From: Candidatus Bipolaricaulota bacterium
Lineage (GTDB): Bacteria > Bipolaricaulota > Bipolaricaulia > Bipolaricaulales > Bipolaricaulaceae
DNA: 6,185 bases
Assembly: GCA_021163465.1 (NCBI GenBank)
Contig: JAGGWU010000143.1
Coordinates: 1 to 6,185, forward strand
Direction of reading: 5' to 3'
Shown piece after piece: positions 1 to 4,995 of the stretch (its first letter is position 1; the number at the start of each line of letters is the position of its first letter). The position numbers and the translations under genes were made by a program. The notes beneath the pieces were generated by a model. That model worked only from the letters and a program-made list of their open reading frames with translations, was not told the origin of the DNA and made no database searches.

Positions 1-225
1 CATCCGCAGGAGCGCTTCTTTAAGGGGGGCCCTCTTCAGGAAGCGGTAGATCATTTTCTGGCCGGCGAAGAACCCCTTGGGGATGACCCGGGCGACCTCG
101 GTGATCCTTAGGGAGCGGGCTTTTAGGATCCCCTGGATGATCATGGCCGCCTTCTACGCCTGGTCTTCCCTGTCGAAAAGGAAAGAGGTAAACTTGTAGA
201 GCGTTTTCAGATTTGTGATCATCAT
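1..225 (-). pseudogene. IS4-superfamily-type transposase, N-terminal part, interrupted by an amber stop (runs off left edge)
   Basis: Read on the minus strand from the tandem ATGs at 225-220, the frame gives MMITNLKTLYKFTSFLFD and so on, then TAG at 156-154 (codon 24). The same frame stays open afterwards to the window edge, with LKARSLRITEVARVIPKG and QKMIYRFLKRAPLKEALLRM. This order resembles, from memory, the N-terminus of roughly 370-residue DDE transposases of the IS4 superfamily, where a short helix is followed by an 'ARSxRLxEIA' segment and a 'YKxIxRFL...LLRL' segment. A Gln codon (CAG) to TAG change is the simplest explanation for the stop. A strong Shine-Dalgarno (GGGGGTGA, 238-231) lies 5 nt before the first ATG. 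Restart at the internal ATG (144-142) is possible but would lose the N-terminal helix. The catalytic domain lies outside the window, so I cannot say whether the rest is intact. I call it a pseudogene; the family assignment is recognition by eye. Confidence 0.62.
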
Positions 226-231
226 TTACAT

Positions 232-264
232 CACCCCCTGTGGTCAAGTTGGCCGCAGGGGGTG
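232..264 (-). promoter_or_regulatory. 5' UTR hairpin overlapping the transposase ribosome binding site
   Basis: A perfect 9-bp inverted repeat (caccccctg at 232-240, cagggggtg at 256-264) is separated by 15 nt. In the minus-strand transcript the downstream arm contains the GGGGGTG Shine-Dalgarno of the transposase that starts at 225. Folding would therefore hide the ribosome binding site. Such fold-back structures are known in several insertion sequences, where they limit translation from read-through transcripts. The repeat is seen directly; the regulatory role is inferred. Confidence 0.5.
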
Positions 265-271
265 TCCCATC

Positions 272-314
272 TCATGTCCCAAGCTCAGCAGATCGACCAC
301 TTGACGGGACATGA
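272..314. repeat. 9-bp perfect inverted repeat, possible end region of an insertion sequence
   Basis: tcatgtccc (272-280) and gggacatga (306-314) are exact reverse complements, 25 nt apart. They lie between the two decayed transposase genes and upstream of the minus-strand one. The spacer carries acttgac (299-305), complementary to gtcaagt (243-249) in the loop of the neighbouring hairpin. The element could be the terminal region of the left-hand IS, an operator, or a hairpin in the leader. No target-site duplication can be assigned because the other end of the element is outside the window. Confidence 0.4.
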
Positions 315-344
315 TCCGCTTTCATAGCGTCAATTTTTTCTGGT

Positions 345-588
345 ACCCCCAGGTTCGCGTACACCATCCGGGGGCATATCTTCGTGAGCTTTCTGGCGTT
401 TTTTCTTTCGCACAGGCTCAAAGAGCGGCTGAAACGGAAGGACGTGAGGGTGGAGGGACGTGGTGCGGGAGGTAGAAGTGATGCATGGGGGAAAGCGGTA
501 CATCCTGCGGCTGCCGCTCAAGGGGGTGGCGGTGCCGCCGGCGATCCGGGAGGCACGTGGTGCCAAGACAGATGTCCAGGCGTCATAG
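345..588 (+). pseudogene. Transposase C-terminal remnant, probably IS1634-like (IS4 superfamily), frameshifted
   Basis: The frame from about 345 reads IRGHIFVSFLAFFLSHRLKE, then RLKRKDVRVE up to about 455. The frame one base further on continues from 451 with WRDVVREVEVMHGGKRYILR, then LPLKGVAV, and ends at TAG 586-588. Joined, they match what I remember of the C-terminus of IS1634-type transposases: 'IRGHVFVxFLALxL', a basic helix, then 'VVRDLExLxxVxxxxGKRYxLRTELxGVA'. Neither frame alone gives a sensible protein. Everything upstream, including the catalytic core, is missing; the frame is closed by TGA at 312-314 and nothing recognisable precedes about 345. The remnant points opposite to the transposase fragment at the left edge and appears to come from a different element, so the region is a graveyard of at least two insertions. 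The family is named by eye; decay is well supported. Confidence 0.55.
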
Positions 589-837
589 TTCCCTTCACAT
601 CTTAATTTTCGATTTCCAACTGTAGGAGATCGGTTTAAGGGATAGACCCCGACGATTCGGCCTTCATCAACGGCCGTCTTCTGGCGTGGTATCGCAGGAA
701 AGGAGGTGGAATTCACCCGGCGCCGGCCGTGCCGGGGGTCCCGAAAAGATGGAGAGGGACGACTGCGGGAGGCTTTACCTTGCACTGAACCCGCTAGAGA
801 CAAAGAGGAGAACGAGCTAGGAAATTGTGGTGGCTGC
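589..837. other. Non-coding or decayed stretch with no recognisable gene
   Basis: No frame on either strand gives a convincing protein. On the plus strand, one frame after TAA (636-638) reads GIDPDDSAFINGRLLAWYRR before becoming low-complexity. Another frame, in the last 70 bases, reads MERDDCGRLYLALNPLETKR and stops at 818-820. They are in different frames and may be two pieces of one decayed gene, but I do not recognise a family. The minus-strand frame covering 330-803 runs antisense across the transposase stub and is Arg/Ser/Pro-rich, as GC-rich shadow frames usually are. The AT-richer patch at 599-620 has no clear promoter. Confidence 0.4.
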
Positions 838-862
838 TAAAATAACCCCACAGTTGTGGTTA
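838..862 (-). terminator. Possible rho-independent terminator of the M20 peptidase gene
   Basis: On the minus strand, 18 nt after the stop codon, TAACCAC and GTGG(GG)TTA can pair around an AACT loop with a two-base bulge, followed by TTTTA. The stem is short and the T-run brief, so this is a weak candidate. Its position, just after the only intact gene pointing this way, favours it. Confidence 0.33.
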
Positions 863-879
863 CAGTTCATGGCCTTTCT

Positions 880-1941
880 TCAACGGGCGTCGATCAATGC
901 CCGAAGGACAAGGGCGAGTTCACCGAGCTCCGCCAACGGAATCGATTCCCACGGGGTATGGGCCACCTCGAGCTTCCCCGCCCCGAAGACCACGGTAGGA
1001 AGCCCCTTCTTGTGGAGGTTTGCGCCATCGGTCCAGGAAGGCATCCCCGCCCGTCGGGCTTCCCGTCCCGTGGCCCGGCGGAACGCTTCCTCCAGCGCGG
1101 GGATCACCACCGCGTCCGGCGGGGTCTCCCACGGAGGGGAGAAGTCCAGGACCTCCATGGTCTCGGCCTCGGCCAGGATCTCCTCCACCTCATCTTCCAC
1201 CGCCCCGGCGGAAAGCCCGGGGGCGAATCCGATCTCAAGATGCATGGAGCATGCACTCGGAACCACCATGGCATCGTGTCCGCCCTCGATACGACCGATG
1301 TTCACCCATGCGCCCCGGGGGAAGAGGGGGTGGCGGTGCTTGAGGAACGACGCGCCGAGGAGTTTGTTGTACAAGCGGATGGCCTTCTCCACCGCGTTGT
1401 CGCCGGCCCAAGGGGTGGAACCGTGGGCTTCCCTGCCCCGGGTCACCACCCGCACTTCCAGGGTTCCGGCCTCGGCGGTACAGATGGCGAGCTCCGTGGG
1501 CTCCAACACCACGGCTCCCCGGCATCCCGGGGGCACCTCCAGGAGCCGGGATCCCCGACCTTCCAGCTCCTCGTCCACCACAAGCGCGACGCTTACCGGT
1601 CCTTTGGATTCCTTCAGCGCTAAAAGAAGGGCGGCGATCTGCCCCTTGGTGTCCACCGCGCCGCGGCCGAAGAGCACCCCATCCTCTACCCGCGGCTCCT
1701 GGATCTCCGGGGTGAGGTAGGGATAGACATCGGTATGGGTCACGATGAGGAAGCCCCCCTCTCCCCGTTGGGCGATGATGTTATCGCCGACGCCGGGGAC
1801 CTCCTGGAGCTTGACCTCAAGGCCTGCTTCTTTGAGCCTTTCCACCAGGAAATCCTCAATCAGCCATTCCCGCCCCGAGGTGGTGTGGGGCCGCATGATC
1901 TCGAGGGCCATCTCCGCCAAATCCCATCCCATGGCGACCAC
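880..1941 (-). CDS. M20 family metallopeptidase / deacylase (ArgE/DapE type)
   Basis: A 353-residue di-zinc amidohydrolase of the M20 family, expected to be cytoplasmic, that hydrolyses an N-acyl or peptide bond. The metal-site motifs are in order: H69-T-D71, D97 in GRGAVDTKG, the D-E-E triplet at 123-125 (E124 the expected general base, E125 a ligand), E147 in LEPTE, and H328 in AHTP. The lid/dimerisation domain runs from about 160 to 270, with H173 in the AHGSTPW segment. The catalytic domain resumes at about 275 with MPSWTDGANL at 300-309. All key residues are present. The length is slightly below E. coli ArgE or DapE (about 375-383) and similar to LysK-type enzymes. No arginine, lysine or diaminopimelate gene lies nearby, so the substrate cannot be named. 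The start is GTG at 1941; an in-frame TAA lies two codons upstream. ATG at 1932 is an alternative, and neither has a clear Shine-Dalgarno. The gene stands alone and is divergent from trmB. Confidence 0.9.
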   Translation of the reverse strand: MVAMGWDLAEMALEIMRPHTTSGREWLIEDFLVERLKEAGLEVKLQEVPGVGDNIIAQRGEGGFLIVTHTDVYPYLTPEIQEPRVEDGVLFGRGAVDTKGQIAALLLALKESKGPVSVALVVDEELEGRGSRLLEVPPGCRGAVVLEPTELAICTAEAGTLEVRVVTRGREAHGSTPWAGDNAVEKAIRLYNKLLGASFLKHRHPLFPRGAWVNIGRIEGGHDAMVVPSACSMHLEIGFAPGLSAGAVEDEVEEILAEAETMEVLDFSPPWETPPDAVVIPALEEAFRRATGREARRAGMPSWTDGANLHKKGLPTVVFGAGKLEVAHTPWESIPLAELGELALVLRALIDAR

Positions 1942-1972
1942 ATTTTACCGGAGATGGAGTAAGCTTGAGTGA
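1942..1972. promoter_or_regulatory. 31-bp divergent intergenic region between M20 peptidase and trmB
   Basis: Both genes start outward from this gap, so both promoters must sit in it or inside the neighbouring coding sequence. I see no convincing -35/-10 pair. cattttac (1941-1948) is the only AT-rich patch that could serve as a -10 for trmB. ggag copies at 1950-1953 and 1956-1959 lie 13 nt or more from the trmB ATG, which is too far for a good Shine-Dalgarno. Leaderless or very short leaders on one or both transcripts would fit. Confidence 0.35.
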
Positions 1973-2914
1973 ATGGAGTTCGCGAAGTACCTCATCGAGC
2001 CGAGGCTCTTTGCCGGGCTTCCCCCCGACTGGCGCTGGGTGTTCGGGAGGGAGGCACCCCTGGTGGTGGAGATCGGCTTCGGAAACGGGGAGTTCCTGGC
2101 CGAAGAGGCGGCGAACCACCCGGAGTTCGATTACGTGGGGTTCGAGCTATCGCTCACCTGCATCGAGAAGGCGGGGCGGAAGTTCTACGCCGCCGGGCTC
2201 GGGAACGTCCGGATGGTGCGGCTGGACGGGAGGTTCGGCCTTAGGGAGTTGTTTGCGGATGAGAGTGTTCGGGAGGTCATCGTCAACTTCCCCTGCCCCT
2301 GGCCCAAGGCCCGCCACGCCGAGCGGCGGTTGGTAAATGAAGGCTTCGTCAGAACCCTGGCGGCGGTGCTGGAGCCGGGGGGGAGGTTCGAGCTCACCAC
2401 CGACGCCCTGTTCTTTGCCGAGGAAGCCCGGGATAAGCTCGCGGCCACCGGGTGCTTCGAGGTCCAGGGGCCCCACGAGATACAGGGAGGGTCCCGTACC
2501 CGCTACGAACGCAAGTGGCGAAGCCGGGGGCGGCCTATCTACCGGCTCGTGGCCGAAAAGGGAGCCCCGGCGAAAATAGAGCGGATCGTGGAGGGAAGGA
2601 TGCCCCATGTGCGCCTGAAAACCGAGTTGGACAAGGTGGATATTCCGAAGGTGGTCGTGGGCTTGAAGGAGGTTTGGCCCCGGGGGGCGTTCGTGATAAA
2701 AGAGGCCTTCGTGGCCCCAGGGGGCGATGAGGTCTTGCTCCGGGCGTTCGCAACCGACGAGGATTTTTCGCAGCATTTCTTCATTTCTGTGTCCAAGGAC
2801 CGCAAAGGTTGGATTGTCCAACTCGATTCCGCCACCGTCCCCTTCCGCACCTCCGCGGTGAAGCGGGCCGTCTTCGCCGTGGCCAGCACTCTAGAGAAAA
2901 ATGCCCAGGCATAA
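1973..2914 (+). CDS. trmB: tRNA (guanine-N7)-methyltransferase with thermophile-type C-terminal domain
   Basis: This enzyme transfers a methyl group from S-adenosylmethionine to N7 of guanine 46 in the tRNA variable loop. The Rossmann-type core spans about residues 28-195. It has the SAM loop EIGFGNGEF (33-41), the family signature at 105-120 (NFPCPWPKARHAERRL), the acidic TTD (142-144) that follows the GGRFEL strand, and the late TRYER motif (176-180). Most TrmB proteins carry Asp in the signature (FPDPWPK); here residue 108 is Cys, encoded by TGC. Residues from about 200 to 313 form an extra domain absent from E. coli TrmB (239 residues). Aquifex and Thermotoga enzymes carry a comparable extension, linked to dimer stability and fidelity. 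The ATG at 1973 is the first in frame, just after TGA at 1970-1972, so the start is firm although the ribosome binding site is weak. The 3' end converges on a decayed SPASM gene with 5 bp between stop codons. Confidence 0.92.
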   Translation: MEFAKYLIEPRLFAGLPPDWRWVFGREAPLVVEIGFGNGEFLAEEAANHPEFDYVGFELSLTCIEKAGRKFYAAGLGNVRMVRLDGRFGLRELFADESVREVIVNFPCPWPKARHAERRLVNEGFVRTLAAVLEPGGRFELTTDALFFAEEARDKLAATGCFEVQGPHEIQGGSRTRYERKWRSRGRPIYRLVAEKGAPAKIERIVEGRMPHVRLKTELDKVDIPKVVVGLKEVWPRGAFVIKEAFVAPGGDEVLLRAFATDEDFSQHFFISVSKDRKGWIVQLDSATVPFRTSAVKRAVFAVASTLEKNAQA

Positions 2915-2921
2915 CTTTTTC
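2896..2921. terminator. Weak bidirectional terminator candidate between convergent genes
   Basis: gaaaaa (2896-2901) and tttttc (2916-2921) flank atgcc (2901-2905) / ggcat (2908-2912). Either strand can form a small imperfect hairpin with A-rich and T-rich sides. It spans the trmB stop codon and reaches the stop codon of the opposing SPASM remnant. The inner loop is only two bases, or four if one stem pair opens, so the structure is marginal. The location is right for a shared terminator. Confidence 0.33.
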
Positions 2922-3206
2922 AAGCCCTGGCCATAGCAGCTATCCAAAGTTTCCGGAGGGCTAAAGCCCGATTGAGCTCACAATATCCCGGGGGATCGGG
3001 GCTTCCAGAGAACCGGTGACGACATCCTCCACCACACAGATGCCCCACCTCACACCCTCCGCAGCCAGGAATTTCCCCCAGGGTAATCCCACGTACCCGC
3101 TCCAACGGCGCCCTCGGAAGGCCTCCCGCAAGGACATCATCGGGAGGGCCCTGAACGGGCTTCTCCCCGAGGGCTTGGTGAACAGCGAACTCGCCTCACA
3201 GTTCAA
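2920..3206 (-). pseudogene. Radical SAM/SPASM protein, C-terminal remnant with frameshift
   Basis: The frame ending at TGA 2922-2920 carries CGGCEVGHLCGGGCRHR followed by PGYCEL. Its cysteines fall at 3063-3061, 3054-3052, 3036-3034, 3024-3022 and 2982-2980. C-x2-C-x5-C-x3-C with a GGC core and a later Cys is the signature of the SPASM domain, which binds an auxiliary [4Fe-4S] cluster in radical SAM maturases and related enzymes. Going upstream, this frame meets TGA shortly after the coaD stop. A second frame from 3206 (LNCEASSLFTKPSG, then SPFRALP) looks like the part preceding SPASM, usually 'C-x-AG...dG...PCxxLP', with Phe where a Cys is expected. The two readings join only through a frameshift near 3140. 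The radical SAM core with CxxxCxxC is absent; coaD occupies that position. It is therefore a dead fragment. A short stand-alone SPASM peptide is a less likely alternative. Confidence 0.6.
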
Positions 3207-3215
3207 AGAGGGCGG

Positions 3216-3701
3216 TTAACGCCTATATTTTTCCCGTAGGGCGCGTTCGACACATTTGGGGACGAACTTGGACACATCGCCCCCGTAGCGGGCTACCTCT
3301 TTCACGATAGAAGAGGAAAGGAAGGAGTACTTCCCCGCGGTCATCAAAAAGACCGTTTCCACCTCCGAGTCCAGGTCCCGGTTGGTGAGTGCCAACTGGA
3401 ATTCGTAGTCGAAATCCGAAGTGGCCCGGAGCCCCCGCACTATAGCCTCCACTCCAAGCGATTTGGCGCACTCCACCAACAGCCCGGAGTAAGTGATCAC
3501 CGGGACATCATCGATCCCCGCTTCCCGCAGCGCCTCCTCCACCAACCGCTTCCTCTCCACCACCGAGAAGAGGGGAGTTTTGCGGGGGTTCTCCACCACC
3601 GCCACGATCAAGGGGCGGAAAAGCTTTTTCGCCCGCACAAGCACATCTATGTGGCCATAGGTTATGGGGTCGAAGCTCCCGGGGTAAAGCGCTTTAGGCA
3701 A
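3216..3701 (-). CDS. coaD: Phosphopantetheine adenylyltransferase
   Basis: CoaD catalyses the fourth step of coenzyme A synthesis: 4'-phosphopantetheine plus ATP gives dephospho-CoA and pyrophosphate, in the cytoplasm. At 161 residues it has the usual length. The nucleotidyltransferase motif is complete: YPGSFDP at 6-12 and TYGH at 14-17, with H17 the catalytic histidine. Family landmarks follow in order: NPRKTPLFS, ER (start of the ERKRLVEEA helix), YSGLLVE, the VRGLRATSDFDYE segment, and the C-terminal KYSFLSSSIVKEVA that closes over ATP. The start is TTG at 3701-3699, the only choice consistent with motif spacing, and an excellent Shine-Dalgarno 6 nt upstream supports it. The start lies inside the last codons of the M16 peptidase gene, an 8-nt overlap that implies translational coupling. 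The gene appears to be the last intact one of the pnp operon. Confidence 0.96.
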   Translation of the reverse strand: MPKALYPGSFDPITYGHIDVLVRAKKLFRPLIVAVVENPRKTPLFSVVERKRLVEEALREAGIDDVPVITYSGLLVECAKSLGVEAIVRGLRATSDFDYEFQLALTNRDLDSEVETVFLMTAGKYSFLSSSIVKEVARYGGDVSKFVPKCVERALREKYRR

Positions 3702-4986
3702 CTTCTTTCACCTCCACGAACCCCTTTCCCAGGCGTTCCAATTCGGTCGCATCCTGTCCAACCAGGGAGAGAGCCGCCCGCTCGGGCACCAAATAGGTCG
3801 CCGCAAGCTCCCGAATATCTTCACGGCCTATTCCCTCCAGCTTCCCTAGGACCTCCTTCGGGGAAGTGAGGGGAAGCCCCAGCGCCGCGAGCCAACCCAG
3901 CCGGCTCATCCTCCCCCCAGGGGTCTCGAGCCCCAGGAGGAAGAGGCCGCGCACACGCCTTTTGGCCCACTCCATTTCCTCCTCCGTGGGGCCTCGGCGG
4001 GCGAGATCTTCTATCTCGTTGAAGATAAGCTCCAAGATCTCCCCGGTGCGTTTGGGCTCGGCCGCGACATAAATCCCCAAATACCCGGCATCGGTATAAT
4101 ACCGTACGAAAGAGGTTACGGTGTAGGCCCACCCTCGCTCCTCCCTTACCCGCTGGAAGAGCCGGGAGCTCATCCCTCCGCCCACCACCGTGTGCAATAC
4201 CTCCAGGGCCGTCCGCTCGGGAGCCCCGGCGGGACAGGTGGGGAACCCCAGGGCCAGATGCACTTGCTGGATCGGCCGTTCCGCCACCCGGAGCCCCGGC
4301 GGGCCGTGTGGGGCGTGCCGGGAGGGCAACCCTCTGCCCCGGGGCCGAGGAAAGAGCTTCTGTGCCAACCTTTCCGCCCCTTCTGGGTCTACCTTGCCAC
4401 ACAGGACCACCGCCTTCCGGCCCTCAAGGTAAAACCGGGCGAAGAAATCCCGGAGATCGTCGCGCCCCAACCTCGCCACCGAATCCTTATATCCCAAGAT
4501 CGGACGCCCCAGGGGATGGCTGCCTCCCCACAGCGCTTCATCCAGGAGCCGCATGGCCACATCATCAGGGCTATCCTCGGCCTCGCGGATCTCCTCGAGG
4601 ACCACCCCGCGTTCTTTTTCGATGTCGTCGGGAGCGAATCGGGGAATGGTCATGAGCTCAGCCAAGATCTCCAGGGCTGTTTCCATTCCTTCAGCAAGCA
4701 CTGTGGAGTGGTACACGGTGTACTCTTCGGAGGAGGCGGCGTTTATTTGCCCCCCCAGGGAGTCGATGATCCGCGCTATATCTTTGGCGCTGTGTTTTTC
4801 CGTCCCCTTGAAGACCATATGTTCGGTGAAATGGGCAAGACCTTCCTTCCCTTGGGGATCCTCTCGGCTCCCGGCCGAAAGCCATACCCCCAGGGCCACG
4901 GAATTGGCATGGGGCATAGTCTCAACGATCAACTCCACACCTGGGGAAAGCTCCTCCCGCAGGCAGCCGGGGTAGACCTCTTGCAT
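3694..4986 (-). CDS. M16 family zinc peptidase (YmxG/MlpA-type, processing-peptidase-like)
   Basis: A 430-residue single-chain member of the pitrilysin/insulinase clan, similar in size to the bacterial relatives of the mitochondrial processing peptidase beta subunit. The inverted zinc motif is intact: H52-F-T-E55-H56, with E132 (in VVLEEIREAEDSPDD) at the expected distance as the third ligand. The N-terminal catalytic domain covers about residues 1-210. The C-terminal half has the conserved GGGMSSRLFQ and VREERGWAY segment (about 269-288), where the family keeps Arg and Tyr to position substrate. No signal peptide or membrane segment is visible, so a cytoplasmic location is likely. The start ATG is 9 nt after the pnp stop and lacks a strong Shine-Dalgarno, so coupling to pnp translation is plausible. 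In Bacillus, the homologue (mlpA/ymxG) lies just downstream of pnp. The substrate is unknown; a role in protein turnover or processing is inferred from the family. Confidence 0.92.
   Translation of the reverse strand: MQEVYPGCLREELSPGVELIVETMPHANSVALGVWLSAGSREDPQGKEGLAHFTEHMVFKGTEKHSAKDIARIIDSLGGQINAASSEEYTVYHSTVLAEGMETALEILAELMTIPRFAPDDIEKERGVVLEEIREAEDSPDDVAMRLLDEALWGGSHPLGRPILGYKDSVARLGRDDLRDFFARFYLEGRKAVVLCGKVDPEGAERLAQKLFPRPRGRGLPSRHAPHGPPGLRVAERPIQQVHLALGFPTCPAGAPERTALEVLHTVVGGGMSSRLFQRVREERGWAYTVTSFVRYYTDAGYLGIYVAAEPKRTGEILELIFNEIEDLARRGPTEEEMEWAKRRVRGLFLLGLETPGGRMSRLGWLAALGLPLTSPKEVLGKLEGIGREDIRELAATYLVPERAALSLVGQDATELERLGKGFVEVKEVA
3702..3715 (-). promoter_or_regulatory. Shine-Dalgarno fixing the TTG start of coaD
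   Basis: On the minus strand GGAGGTGA (3715-3708) stands 6 nt before TTG (3701-3699), inside the 3' end of the M16 peptidase gene. It is the best ribosome binding site in the window. It explains initiation at a rare start codon and supports the overlap with the upstream gene. Confidence 0.75.
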
Positions 4987-4995
4987 GTACGCTTT

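Noticed and set aside
642..707. Faint resemblance of AFINGRLLAWYRR to the 'GRLFAVLE' segment of a Cas8c/Csd1-like protein
   Set aside because: Only a few residues agree, there is no continuation in frame, and there are no CRISPR repeats or cas genes in the window.
330..803. 157-codon minus-strand frame in the left intergenic region
   Set aside because: It runs antisense through the transposase remnant, has basic, Ser/Pro-rich composition, and shows no motif or ribosome binding site.
827..1720. Long plus-strand frame of 297 codons opposite the M20 peptidase gene
   Set aside because: It is antisense to a complete enzyme gene with every catalytic motif, is Ser/Arg/Pro-rich and low-complexity, and has no recognisable domain. 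GC-rich codon usage commonly leaves such open antisense frames.
2958..2969. Palindrome gggctaaagccc as a terminator
   Set aside because: It has a two-base loop, no T-run on either side, and lies within the SPASM remnant reading frame.
3016..3219. Plus-strand frame of 67 codons between trmB and coaD
   Set aside because: It lies opposite the SPASM cysteine motif, which is the far stronger signal, and no family is recognisable in it.
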